Shown here: piece after piece, positions 9,501 to 21,000 of the stretch
Layout of the letters: the number at the start of each line of letters is the position of its first letter
Numbering within the stretch: the stretch's first letter is position 1
Source: Saprospiraceae bacterium
GTDB taxonomy: Bacteria; Bacteroidota; Bacteroidia; Chitinophagales; Saprospiraceae
Length of the DNA stretch: 64,000 nucleotides
Reading direction: 5' to 3'
NCBI GenBank assembly: GCA_016719855.1
Contig: JADJYH010000042.1
Span: 1 to 64,000, forward strand
The notes under the pieces: model-generated
What the model saw: the letters and a program-made list of their open reading frames with translations, nothing else
Told to the model about the DNA's origin: nothing
Database searches by the model: none
Made by a program: the position numbers and the translations under genes

Positions 9501-12500
9501 GCCCTGTTTCGGGTTGCGGATGCCAATCATCAGCACTTTGATATTGCCGAGGTTGGGGCTGCCTTTTATACTAATTGTAGCATCGCCAAGTCCGTTGTCA
9601 CGGGCCACGGGTTTTGAATACTCCTGCCCTACACTTGTTGAACCTGCATTTCGCTCCAGCTTCAGTGTTTTCAGTTCCTCAAACACCACGCTCAAATCGT
9701 TCTCTTTTGGCCACACCACCCGCGGATAGTCTTCGTCGTTTTCCGGCACCGTGGAGTTGGGGTCGGATAGTATCAGCGGTATTTCGTACTCGTAATAATT
9801 GTTCTTAAAGTCGCTGCCAAACCTCACGAACACTGTCAGCTCGCCATCTTCAAGCGGCTCCGGGCCAACGCCACATTCGGTCGGTTCTGCGTGAACGAAC
9901 ATTTTCAGCTTGCTGAAATAGCGCATGTCGAGGTTCAGGTTTTTGAACATGCCCCTGGCGTCGCCATCTGCCAGGTCGCAGACCCGCATGGTCAGTGCCT
10001 GCTCGTTTTGGTAGGATTGGAGGTTGACGCCGAGCGCCTGTTCACGGGTGATGCCCGGCGGCAGCACGTAGTTGAACGGGTCACGCTGGCTGTTTTCCTC
10101 GATGTTCACCTTGTTCAATTCAAACAAAGTCTGGTTTTCATCATCGGGCGGGGTCACAGAAACGCAAGGCTCGCCAATGTCCTGCTTGTAGCGGCGCCAC
10201 TGGTTGCGCTGCAAGTCGAGCGTTGCGAAGCGAAACTGGATGGGCGCTTTGAAGTCCTTGAAGTACATCCGCATGAAGCGGATGGAGCGGAAATCTTCGA
10301 TGCCCCCAACTTTTGAGAAGTTTTCATCGGTGGCAGGCAGGTCGAGCGGCACTCGGAAGCGGTACCAGATGCGGTTGTTGTCGCCGGCCACAGTGTCGGT
10401 GATGAACGGGTTGTCGAGGTCAATACCCTTGTTGCCGTCGTACTTGATGGGCACCCGGTACTGGAAGTAGCCTTCGGTTTCGTTCAGGGTGCGGTCGCCG
10501 TCGAGGTCCTCGGCATCGGGCAGCAGCGTGGAAGCCGGGGAGGTTTCTTCCCCCTGCAAAATCGGCGTGTTGCCCTCCGTCCCAAAGTTGCGGTCGTAGC
10601 GCTCCAGCAAGCTGGTGCCGCTTGGGTAGCCGTATCGGAAGTGAATGAAGTCGTCGTTGGAGGGGTCGTCCAAAATCGCCTGTTTGGCATCCGGCGTAAG
10701 GCCAGAAGCATTGATGGCGTCAATGTATGCCTTGAAATGCTCCAACTCCTGGGCATCCGAGAGGCCGTCGAGGCCCACGTCCTGCGCTGCCCGGTTCTCG
10801 GCGTCGGTGTCAAATGAGTTGGTGATCTGTTGCGTGAGCGGCACCCGCCCCCATCCGGTTTTGGTGGCACGCCGGCCCTGCGTGTTGGGGCCGGGGAGTC
10901 CATTTTCGAAAAACTTGCGGGAATCCGGCATGATGTCCTCGGAAACGTTGCCAAGGTTGAAGTAGATGTAGCCGTCCATGTCGCCGTTGGCGGCGGCAGG
11001 GTTGCCAGCATCCGCACCGGTCTCGTCGAGGTACGGGCTGAGCATCCAGAATTCGACGTACTCGATATTGGCCGTCTGGAAATCGTTGGTGGTCAACTGC
11101 CGCATCATGCCAGCCCACCGGGTTTCTGGATTGAGCAAATTGCCGGTGCTGTTGTTCAAGCCAGCGGAAAAGGTCGTGCCGCCCGGCACGTCAAAATTGT
11201 AGGGGCCACGGCGAGTTGGGTCATAGACCACGTCGAGAATCTGGTTGAACGAGTTGCCAAATTGGTTGGGTGGTGTAAAATTGGGGAAAATCTCCTGCTG
11301 GCTGATGTTCTGCGTGTAGGGGTTGGTGTCGTCCCCAGTGCCCCGTATGTCGCCGCCCGACTCAATGCGGAACCAGCTCAGGTGCCCCCGGTTCACGCCT
11401 GCAAGGATGTTGTCTTTCAAGCCAGACTCTGGGAAAAACTCGTTCTGGGGAATGCTCGACATCACCCAACCATTGGTGCCAATGAACGGCGACTGGATGT
11501 TGATGGGCTGAGCGCTGCCCTCGAAGTCGTCAATGTAGTTTACGCCGCCCTTGTCGCCATCTGCCGATTTCTCGTTGATGGCGCGGGAATGACCGGGCTT
11601 TATGGCCGCCGTTTCGGCGGAAAGCGTGACGTTGGAGGGGGCTTTGGTTGAAATAAGTGGCAGCCTGTCTATCATTTTCGTGATCCACGGCACCTCGTTG
11701 CTGTAGTTGATGTCGAGGCCGAAAATCCGATTGTTGATGGGGTCGTCGCCAATGTTCACCTTTTGGGTGTAGGGTCGCTCGAACAGGCGCAGGTAGGTGC
11801 CGCCGATGGTCAGGTGCTTGTTCACTTCGTAATCCGCCCGGAGGCCGAGCATGGTCTTTTGCTGGAAGCCAAACAGCGTGTTGTCCTCAAAAGACACTTT
11901 GATAGGTGTGCCAGAGTTGAGGATGGCGTCGTTGAGGATGCGCACCTTGCCGATGGAGTAGTCCACTTCGTAATCCTTGCCCTCCGTCAGCGGCGCACCG
12001 CCCGCCGTCACGATTACCGAGCCGGGTGGGATGTTGAACGCACCCAGCGAAATCTCGCTCGAAACGCTGGACTTGTAAGTGCCCCGGATGGTGAACCGGT
12101 TGAGTTCCGGGAATTCACGGGCGTTGAAAAGCGTCTTGGAGTACAGTTGGCTATACACATATTTCTTCGCCTGCACGGGGTCGGTTATCTGCTTCTCCAG
12201 CGCACTGCCGAACGGCTCCAACACTGGGAACATGATGCGCCCGCTGCGGGACTGGATGGTTAGGCCGTCCACGTAGTCGAACACGCCGTCGGGCTGTGGG
12301 TCGTTCTGCACGTTGAGCTGGTCGAGGTTGAACACCCGGAGCAGCGGCACGCCGGCAAGGTTGCTTGTGGGCAAGAAACGCTTGTTCCCCTGACCGGGGT
12401 CGTCGTAGAAAATGTCCAGTTTGAAGTCCTCCCTCGACACGTTGTAGGCACCGATGTTGTACACGTTTTTCATCATCAGGTCCCACGTTGGCAGGTTCAC

Positions 12501-14138
12501 GGGCTGCACGGTGCTTTTCAGCATTTTTACAAAAAGCACGTTCTGGTTGGGGGCGGCATCGGGGTTGCTGTTGTTGGTAAGCCCCGTGTTTTGCGCCACG
12601 TCTTCGGCCATCTGCCCTACCTGATAAATGGAATCTTTGTAGGTGTACTCGAAGGCCACGCCCACTACCTGGTCGGGCTGGATGTTGAGGTTGAGCGAGA
12701 TAAAGCCAAGTTCCTGGTGGTACGTGTACTCGGTAGGCGATAGCAAACGGGCAGTTACTTTCTCAAAATCACGACCCTGCTGGAAGTTGAACGGCGGGGT
12801 TTTCAGCACGTTCACGATGCGCTCCACCTGCTTGGTTCGTGGGTCGGCGAGCAGGGCACCGTAGATGGGGTTGGCATAGTTGTCCGGCAGCGCTTCGCCT
12901 TGGTTGTCCATGTAAACGGGAGCGGCTGGCGGCTGCATGTCGGCGCTGGTGTTGGTCATGCGGGTGGTTTCGCCGAGGTCGGCGATGGCCACGATGTCAC
13001 GGATGTTCTGGGTTTCGCCACGGGAGTCGGTGACCCAAACCTGCAATTTTTGGATTTTGAAAAGCGACTTGATGACCGGAAGGTCGGACAGCGCCTCCTC
13101 GAAATTGTTGCGGTTGTAGTGCGTGAGCAGGAAGTGGCGGTTTTCGTCGTAAGCATCCGCAAAAACCTCATACTCCTGAAACTGGCTGCCGCCCTTGAGC
13201 GTGACGTCTTCCTGCTCCGAGCGCTGCTGCGAAGCCACAAGGGAGAGTCGGAGCTTGGCAAATTGCAGTTCCGTTTTTAAACCAAAAAGGCTTTGGCTGC
13301 CTTGGATGAGCGAGCTTTTGAGGGGCAGGCTCACGTTGCCCGCTTCTATTTTCTTGATGATGTCGTCTTCGCCGAATGCATCGGTATTGTAGTCGAGCTT
13401 CATCGTGTTGTCGAAGTCGAAGGTGGCCTGGGTGTTGTAGTTGGTGCTGAGTTTGAGCTTCTCGCCGATGGAGCCTTCCACGTTCATCTGGATGTCCATG
13501 TCGAAGTCGAAGCCGCCCCGCTTTTGCTGGCGCTTGGTCCAGCTTGGGTTTTGCACATTGGAGTAGTCCACCCCGAAGGTGAGGTCTATATTGCCCTGGG
13601 GCTGGATGTCCACCTTGGTGCCACCAAAAAGGCGCTCGATGAGCTGGTTTTTCACGTCAATTTTCCCGATGGGGTCGAGCTTGCCGTTCACGCCCCGCTG
13701 GCCGGAGCCGTTCAGTTCCTTGAAGTAGTCCTGCTCCTGTTTTTTGGCCTGGTAGTCCATGAACTCCTCGTAGGTCATGTAGGTCGGTGGTCGGTAATAG
13801 TCGTCGCCAATGCGCTCCGTGATAATGTATTGCCCGCTGATGGGGTCATACTCCACGGTTTGTTGCACGTCCTTGGGGTCTTTCAGGTCGAAGGGGTTGG
13901 AGCTGGGTGTGGTCAAGAAATCGCCCGTCCGGTCTTCGATGGGGATGGTGTCCTGTGGCACGGTGAGGAACGTCGTCGCCAAGGGTTCAGGCTTTGCTGG
14001 GCTGGGGGTTTCGGCTGCCAGTACATACTCAGGGGAATAGGGATTCTCAGGAAAATGATTGCTTCCACGCATGGGGGTGGTGAGTGCAAAAAATCCGATA
14101 ACCGTCAAAATACCGGGTAGAATTATTCTCTTCTTCAT
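6547..14138 (-). CDS. sprA: SprA, type IX secretion outer-membrane translocon (one frameshift)
   Basis: SprA (Sov in Porphyromonas) is the very large outer-membrane pore through which T9SS cargo leaves the cell; it is also needed for gliding. The corrected product is about 2530 aa, in line with the 2400-2500 aa family. I use the ATG at 14138 (MKKRIILPGILTVIGFFAL signal peptide) rather than 14153. Conserved blocks include GSIGEKLKLSTNYNTQATFD, IEAGNVSLPLKSSLIQGSQS and a barrel-like C-terminus ending GVTVRFSL. The sequence breaks at an A5 run on the coding strand (T5 at 8254-8258). One extra base joins the 1970-residue N-terminal part to the 548-residue C-terminal part (from 8193). The Lys/Asp-rich linker after the join is low-complexity. 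Adjacency to ruvA is known from other Bacteroidota. Confidence 0.94.
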
Positions 14139-14404
14139 AAGATGCATGTGCAATAACTGCGATTTCTTTTGAAAGACAATCAGCTTGAGAAAATGTAGCG
14201 AGTTGAAAGAAGGATTGATTTTTGGCCAACGTCGGCCAAGAGCAGGTTTACGAAAAGCTCAGGGAATAGTTGGGTTCTTGCAAAAAATATTAATGTGAAT
14301 CAGTTTCGTAAGTGTCCAAAAATCATCATTTCGCCTCGCTGGTTTGCGCTTAAACGATAAACGCTTTACTGGTCTTCGCAAGTGGAGGTTTTTAACAGTT
14401 CAGC

Positions 14405-14480
14405 GGGTGAGAGAGTGGGTGATTGGGAGATTGAGAATGGGAACCTCATTTCCTCAACCGCTCACACTCTCTCAACACTC
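14405..14480. repeat. Degenerate inverted repeat of 7-nt-like units beyond ruvA
   Basis: A left arm rich in gagagtggg/attgag units (about 14405-14435) faces a complementary right arm of ctcacactctctcaac units (about 14455-14485). It lies at the ruvA stop codon. The remainder of 14139-14404, the leader of sprA, shows no gene. Confidence 0.5.
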
Positions 14481-15071
14481 TCAAGACAACTGCTTCAGCG
14501 CCAACCTGATCAAATCCTCAACGGTTTTCACGCCGGGTTGTTCCTCCAGTACCTTGTTCAGGGCCTTTTGCGCCTGTATTTTGTTCACCTGCAAAGACAG
14601 CAGGGCAGATAACGCTTCCTGCCGGATCGTATTGTCCGCTGCGAGCAGCGAAACGGTCACGTCGCCGCCAGTCTTCATCATCTTGCTTTTCAGGTCGAGG
14701 ATGATTTGCTTCGCCGTTTTTTGGCCAATGCCCTTCACCTTGCGCAGCGCCGCCTCGTTCTCGCCAATGATGGCCGCCCGTATCTCGTCGGGGTTCATTT
14801 GCGACAGCATCACCTGCGCCGTCGTGGGCCCGATGCCCGACACGGAAATCAGGTGCGTGAACAGCACCCGCTCCTCGTCCTCGGCGAAGCCATAGAGCGT
14901 GTGCGCATCCTCTTTTATATGTAGGAAAGTCAGGATTTTAACCTTTTCCAGCTTTTCGACCTTGGCGTAGGTGCTGAGGCTGATGTTGACGTGGTAGCCG
15001 ATGCCCCCGGCCTCCACCACGATGTAGGTGGCCGTTTTGTGGGTAATCGTGCCGTTGATGTGCGTGATCAA
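14481..15071 (-). CDS. ruvA: Holliday junction branch migration protein RuvA
   Basis: RuvA binds Holliday junctions and loads the RuvB helicase. The 196-aa length fits. An N-terminal OB fold runs from LITHINGTITHKTATYIVVE through GIGYHVNIS. Two helix-hairpin-helix motifs follow (ISVSGIGPTTAQ and LRKVKGIGQKTAKQI), and then the C-terminal RuvB-binding domain (TIRQEALSALLSL…VEDLIRLALKQLS). No ATG lies at the conserved start; TTG at 15071 gives the proper N-terminus. The start at 15215 would add about 48 unrelated residues. The gene lies upstream of sprA in the same direction with about 340 nt between them. Confidence 0.93.
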   Translation of the reverse strand: MITHINGTITHKTATYIVVEAGGIGYHVNISLSTYAKVEKLEKVKILTFLHIKEDAHTLYGFAEDEERVLFTHLISVSGIGPTTAQVMLSQMNPDEIRAAIIGENEAALRKVKGIGQKTAKQIILDLKSKMMKTGGDVTVSLLAADNTIRQEALSALLSLQVNKIQAQKALNKVLEEQPGVKTVEDLIRLALKQLS

Positions 15072-15214
15072 TACTGGTGATGTTTGGTGAAATCGAGCGG
15101 CGAAGGTAAGAATTTTGGATGGGTTGACTATGTTGCGGGTTTTGTCTATTTTGACCACAAATTTTTTGCATGGAAACTTATTGCCCAAGACGCTTTGCTT
15201 TACTTTTGCTTCCA

Positions 15215-16361
15215 ATGCCTACCCGTCCAACAACTCGCCGAATCACGGCAAACGCTACATTGCAATGCCAAAATAAGACGGGCAGCTTCCTCGCACCGCC
15301 ACACGACGCCGTCATCGAGCACCTGCTACTCGACAGCCGACAGGTCATTTTTCCGGCCAGCTCGCTGTTCATCGCCTTGCAAGGCAGAAGGTACGATGGC
15401 CACGAGTTCATCAAGGAACTCTACGACAGTGGCATCCGCAACTTTGTCATTTCTAAAAACCTCCCGTCCACGCTCGCTTTCCCGCAGGCCAATTTCATCT
15501 TGGTAAAAAACACCCACGAAGCATTCCACGCACTGGCTGCATGGCACAGGCGGCAGTTCAACCTGCCCATCATCGGCATCACGGGCAGCAACGGCAAGAC
15601 CATCGTCAAGGAATGGCTTTTCCAACTCCTGCACGAGGACTTCCACATCGTGCGCAGCCCAAAGAGCTACAATTCGCAGACCGGCGTGCCGCTTTCCGTC
15701 CTGCAAATCACCCCAGAACACACCCTCGGAATCTTCGAGGCGGGCATCTCCCAGCCCGGCGAGATGGAGAAGTTGGCCCGCATAATTGCACCCAATCTCG
15801 GCATCTTCACCAACATCGGCGAAGCGCACCAAGAGGGCTTCCCTGACTTGGAAACCAAAATCCGGGAGAAACTGCTGTTGTTCAAAAATTGCGAAGCACT
15901 GGTTTATTGCGTTGACAATGAATTGGTTACAAGAGAAATCGAGGCCGCCTTCCCCAAAGGGGCTGGCGGCAAAACGAACACCCGGTTTGTCACTTGGTCA
16001 GCCAACGGAAAACCCGCCGACCTCCAAATCATTGCGCAGCGACAAACTGGAAATGTCACCCACCTCGAAGCGGTCGTGCGCCAATCGTCAATCGTCAATC
16101 GTCAATCGTCAATCGCAATTCCATTCACCGACTCCGCCAGCATCGAGAACGCAACGCACTGCTGGGCGATGCTGCTGCACCTCGGCATTCCCGACGAGAC
16201 CATCGCAGAACGCTTGGCACGCCTCGAACCCGTGGCCATGCGCCTCGAACTCAAGGAAGGCGTGAACGGCTGCACGGTCATCAACGACAGCTACAACTCC
16301 GACCTGACCTCGCTCGCCATCGCCCTCAACTTTTGGAGCAGCCAGGGCAAAAGAGCAAAAA
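15215..16361 (+). CDS. murF: MurF half of a fused MurF-Alr protein
   Basis: Adds D-Ala-D-Ala to UDP-MurNAc-tripeptide in the cytoplasm. A MurF N-terminal domain (VIEHLLLDSRQV, SLFIALQGRRYDGH) leads to the ATP-binding loop GITGSNGKT near residue 121, KSYNSQTGVPLSV, and the C-terminal ligase domain (VINDSYNSDLTSLAIAL). The frame slips in an A5 run at 16357-16361; with A4 it reads on as KRTTLVLSDIL into the second half. The N-terminus is uncertain. A second frame reading LPVQQLAESRQTLHCNAK looks more MurF-like and would join after a base change in the A4 run at 15270-15273. A 7-nt repeat array (16082-16116) lies inside the coding region and encodes an SSIVNRQSSIVNRQ-type insertion. Confidence 0.88.
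16082..16116. repeat. Heptamer array (CAATCGT, 5 units) inside murF
   Basis: Four perfect caatcgt units plus one caatcgc. Translated in frame as repeated Ile-Val-Asn-Arg-Gln-Ser-Ser, it looks like a coding insertion in the MurF C-terminal region. Confidence 0.9.
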
Positions 16362-17867
16362 CGAACGACCCTCGTGCTTTCCGATATTTTGCAGAGCGGC
16401 CAATCGGCTGCGCAACTCTACGGCACGGTGGCCGGGCTGCTCATCGAAAAGCGCATTGATCGCCTCATCGGCATCGGGAAAAAGGTGGAGCACGTGAAAA
16501 AATACCTACCAACGGGCTTCGATGCACGTTTTTACCCCACCACACAAGCATTTTTGGACGATTTTCAGGAGCTGGTTTTTCGGGATGAAGTGATTTTGCT
16601 GAAAGGCGCCCGCCAGTTTGAGTTCGAGCGCATTGCCAACCGGCTGGCCATCAAGTTCCATAAAACGGTGCTGGAAGTGAACCTCAGCGCCCTGCTGAAC
16701 AACCTGCGGGTGTACCAAAGCCAGCTCGGCCCCGGCACCAAGATGATGGTGATGGTGAAGGCCGGGGCATACGGCAGCGGCAGTGCCGAGGTGGCCAAGC
16801 TGCTGGAGTTTCAGAACGTGGACTACCTCGGCGTGGCCTATGCCGACGAGGGCGTGGAGCTTCGCAAGGCGGGCATCCAACTCCCCATCATGGTGATGAA
16901 CCCCGAGGAGGCCACCTTCGAGGCCCTCGTGCGCTTCCGACTGGAACCAGAGATTTACAGTTTGGGGTTGCTCCGCAATTTTTTCGATTTTCTGCAAAAC
17001 CATTTTGCTCAAAATGTGGAAGCCCGAGGGATTGCGGATTTGCGATTGCGGACGGAGCTGCCCCAATCCGCAATCCACAATCCGCAATCCGCAATCCAGT
17101 TGCCCATCCACCTCAAGCTCGACACAGGTATGCACCGCCTCGGCTTTGAAGAAGCTGACATCGAGCCGCTGCTCGAACTTCTAAAAGCTGGTGAAGCCCA
17201 GCCTGTTTTTATTGTAAAGACCATCTTCTCGCACCTTGCTGCTAGCGAAGCGCCGCAGCACGACGACTTTACCCGTGAGCAGTTTGCCCGTTTCCAAAAA
17301 ATGTACGCTCAGCTAGCCGATGGCCTCGGCTACCCCACAGGGACAAGCCGCCCGATGCGGCACATCCTCAACAGCGGCGGCATCGTGCGCTTCCCTGAAC
17401 TGCAAATGGAAATGGTGCGGCTCGGCATCGGGCTGTACGGCGTGGACAGCAGCGGCTTGCTGGAAGACCGCCTCCAGACCGTGAACACCCTCAAGGCCAC
17501 CATTTCACAAATCAAAAATGTGGCAGTGGGCGAGACGGTCGGCTACGGCAGGCTGGGCAAGGCAGAACGGCCCATGCGCATCGCCACCATCAGCCTCGGC
17601 TACGCCGACGGGCTGCTGCGCAGGGCTGGCAATGGACAGTTCAGTGTACTGATAAATGACCGCCGGGCGCCACTCATCGGCAATGTGTGCATGGACATGA
17701 CCATGGCCGATGTGACGGACATCCCCGATGCAGCGGAAGGTGGCCAAGCCATTATTTTTGGAAAAGACCTGCCCGTGCAGGAGCTTGCGGCCTGCCTCGG
17801 CACCATTCCCTACGAGATTTTTACGACCATTTCGGAGCGGGTAAAGCGGGTGTACGTGCAGGAGTGA
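16362..17867 (+). CDS. alr: MurF tail and alanine racemase half of MurF-Alr
   Basis: Alanine racemase is a PLP enzyme that makes D-alanine for the MurF half of the same polypeptide. After the last MurF strands (TLVLSDILQSG, VILLKGARQFEFE) the racemase begins near VLEVNLSALLNNLRVY (about 16669). The PLP lysine sits in MVKAGAYGSG. LKLDTGMHRLGF, ISLGYADGLLRR and IGNVCMDMTMADVTD (the catalytic Tyr region and binding loop) are present, and the C-terminus is complete. Compared with canonical racemases, about 30 residues before LPIHLKLDTG look inserted; they are encoded by a 7-nt repeat hairpin (17031-17098). MurF-Alr fusion is common in Bacteroidota. Confidence 0.93.
   Translation, partial: RTTLVLSDILQSGQSAAQLYGTVAGLLIEKRIDRLIGIGKKVEHVKKYLPTGFDARFYPTTQAFLDDFQELVFRDEVILLKGARQFEFERIANRLAIKFHKTVLEVNLSALLNNLRVYQSQLGPGTKMMVMVKAGAYGSGSAEVAKLLEFQNVDYLGVAYADEGVELRKAGIQLPIMVMNPEEATFEALVRFRLEPEIYSLGLLRNFFDFLQNHFAQNVEARGIADLRLRTELPQSAIHNPQSAIQLPIHLKLDTGMHRLGFEEADIEPLLELLKAGEAQPVFIVKTIFSHLAASEAPQHDDFTREQFARFQKMYAQLADGLGYPTGTSRPMRHILNSGGIVRFPELQMEMVRLGIGLYGVDSSGLLEDRLQTVNTLKATISQIKNVAVGETVGYGRLGKAERPMRIATISLGYADGLLRRAGNGQFSVLINDRRAPLIGNVCMDMTMADVTDIPDAAEGGQAIIFGKDLPVQELAACLGTIPYEIFTTISERVKRVYVQE
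17031..17098. repeat. Inverted heptamer arrays (ATTGCGG/CAATCCG) inside alr
   Basis: Three units of attgcgg type (17031-17051) face five caatccg-type units (17064-17098) across a 12-nt loop. The arms are complementary and could form a hairpin. The whole is in frame within alr. Confidence 0.88.
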
Positions 17868-17914
17868 ACCGGCCCGCGGGGGGGGCGCCCGCAAACCCGC
17901 CTGTTCGCCAAAGT

Positions 17915-17922
17915 TACCTTTG
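17915..17922 (+). promoter_or_regulatory. Candidate -7 box (TACCTTTG) for the thioredoxin/SprB gene
   Basis: An exact match to the Bacteroidota TAnnTTTG -7 consensus about 130 nt upstream of the start at 18052. The -33 TTTG is not obvious. A short inverted repeat (17892-17900 with 17927-17935) surrounds it. No gene is seen in 17868-18051. Confidence 0.45.
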
Positions 17923-18051
17923 ACCAGCGGGTTTGAGAACCTTTCTGATGCCTGCCAATTCTAATTATCCCCCAAAGCATTAATTTTATGCGGGTTTGCG
18001 CTCCGCAACACCCGGTTTGACTCAAACAGGTTCACGAAATACCCAATTTTT

Positions 18052-21000
18052 ATGAAGCGAATTTTATCCCTACTTTCTGCCCTCTTGCTTGGTTTGAATT
18101 CACTCATGGCTCAATTGCAGGACGGTAGCACCGCTCCCAACTGGACTTTGTCGGACATCAACTCCAACTCCCATACACTTTACAATTACCTCAACAACGA
18201 CAAAGTAGTGTTCCTGGACTTCTCGGCCACTTGGTGCGGCCCCTGCTGGAACTATCACAACTCCCACGCTTTCAAGAACCTGTACGAAGCGCACGGCCCC
18301 CCTGGTACCGACAACGTGATGGCCTTCATGATTGAGGCCGATGCGGCAACCAACTTGGCCTGCCTTTATGACCTGCCCAACTGTAGCGGCGGTGGCACTT
18401 GGGGCAACTGGGTAACAGGTACGCCCTACCCCATCATTAACAACGCCAGCTTGAACGGCTCGTACAACATCAACTACTTCCCGACCCTGTATGCGGTTTG
18501 TCCCAACAAGAAAATTTATGAAGTAGCCCAAATGGGGTCAAATGACCTGTGGGAAGTAGCCAAATGGTGCTCTGCTCCAGACTTGACACTGAACACCGTG
18601 ACCCATATAAATTGCTATGGTAATACCAACGGCGCAATCACCGTGGATGTAACGGATGGGATGCCACCGTTTACTTTCCTTTGGAGCAATGGCGCCACCA
18701 CGCAGAACATTTCCAACCTGCCAGGTGGGACCTACACGCTTTCCGTCACGGGATCATTGGGTGGCACAAAAACGCTCGGGCCTATCACCGTCAACCAGCC
18801 CTCGGCGTCATTGAGCGTCAGCGGCTTCGACATTCAGCCGGAAGGCTGCGCAGGCATGGGCGGCATCATCGAAATACAGGCGGCGGGCGGGACACCAAGC
18901 TACAGCTACCAATGGAGCAACGGCGCTTTCGGGCCTATCAACTCGGGCCTGACGGCAGGTACCTACGCCGTTTCAATTACCGACGCAAACGGTTGTACCA
19001 TCAACCAAAACAACATGGTGGTGGATCCACCGACTTACCCTGTGGCCGCTGCTTCCTCCCCAGCCATACTAACCTGTACCACCCAGTCCGTCACCCTCAA
19101 CGGGAGCGGAACATCCACCGGACAACAGTTTATTTATTTGTGGTCAACCACCGACGGGTTTATCCACTCCGGTGAGAACACCTTGAACAACTGCGTCGTG
19201 ACAGCCGCAGGCACCTACCAGTTGTTCGTTACCAATATCAACAACAATTGCATTGCCACTGCTTCGACCATCGTGACAGCCAACCAAGTGGAACCAGTGG
19301 TATCGGCAGGGCCACCAGGCTTCATTACTTGCACCACCAACCAAACAACATTGAACGGGGTCGGCCCCACGGGCCAAAACTTCAACCTGCTCTGGACGAC
19401 GGTCGGTGGGAACATCGTCTCTGGGGCCACCACGCTGAACCCCGTCGTGAATGCCGCTGGCAGCTACACGTTGACCATCACAAACACCACCAACGGCTGT
19501 TCCGGTACATCCACAACAACCGTCACATCCAACATTGCAGCGCCCAATGTGAGCGCAAACGGTGGTGCAATTACCTGCACAAACACCAACATCAACCTCG
19601 CTGGCAACTCGACCACGCCAGGTGTGAGCTTCGCTTGGACTGGGCCTAACGGCTTCATGTCCACGCAGCAAAACCCAAGCGTTTCCGCCCAGGGAAGCTA
19701 TCAGCTCACCGTCACCAACCCCGCCAACGGCTGCACAGCCACGGCCACGGCACAAGTCACCCAAAACACCAACGCCCCACAGGCATCGGCACAGGGCGGC
19801 ACCATCACCTGCACCAACACCAACGTGGCATTGAGCGGCAGCTCCACCACCCCCAGCGTCACCTACGGCTGGACGGGACCCAACAATTTCACATCCAACC
19901 AACAAAACCCAACGGTGAGCGCTGCTGGCAACTACCTCCTTACTGTCACCGCAACAAACGGCTGCACCACCACGGCCACGGGCATTGTTTCACAAAACAC
20001 CACCCCGCCCACCACCAACGCAGGCCCCAGCGGAGTACTGAACTGCCAAGCCGACGAAGTGGTGCTCAACGGCACCTCGTCCAGTTCCGGCAACCAGTTC
20101 AGCTACAACTGGACGACGGCCAACGGGCATATCGTCTCCGGGGCGACCACACTCACACCCACCGTTGACGAGGCGGGCAGCTACACCCTAACCGTCAGCA
20201 ACAGCATCAACGGCTGCACCAGCACCGCCTCCACAGTCGTGGTTCAGCGCCAGCCAGTAACCGCCAGCATTGCTTCGCAAACCAACGTGCTATGCAACGG
20301 CAGCGCCACCGGCAGCGCATCTGCGGCGGGCGGCGGCGGCAACGGCGTTTTCACCTACACCTGGTCAATGGGGGCAAACACGGCGACCGTGTCCGGCTTG
20401 GGCGCTGGCACTTATTCCGTGGTGGTGAAGGACGGCGAAAATTGCGAAGCAACCAAAACCGTGACCATCACCGAGCCGACAGAAATCTCAGTCAACGCCA
20501 CCACCACCGCCCAATCGGCACCGGGCGTCAATGATGGTGGGGCTACTGCAAACCCTCAGGGAGGGGCGGGCAGCTACACCTACCTTTGGAGCAACGGCAG
20601 CAGCACCCAAACCATCTCCAATTTGGCTCCTGGCAACTACACCGTCAGTGTGACCGACGGAAACGGCTGCCAAAAAACTCAAACCGTCACCGTGAACGTG
20701 TTTGGCTGCGCCGTTTCGGCAAACATCGTTTCGGAAGACGCCACTTGCAACGGCTCGAACGACGGATCGGCCAGTATCACGCTCACCAATGCCGCCATGC
20801 CGCAGACTTTCATTTGGTCAAATGGCGCGCAAACGCCAGCCATCCAGACCTTGCCCCAGGTTCTTATACCGTTTCAGCCACCGATGGCAACGGCTGCGAA
20901 GTAGTGGCCAGTGTCGAAATTGACCAACCCAACGCCCTCAGCGCCAATGCCACCACCACTGGCCTCACCGCCACTAACGCCAACGACGGCACCGCCTCTG

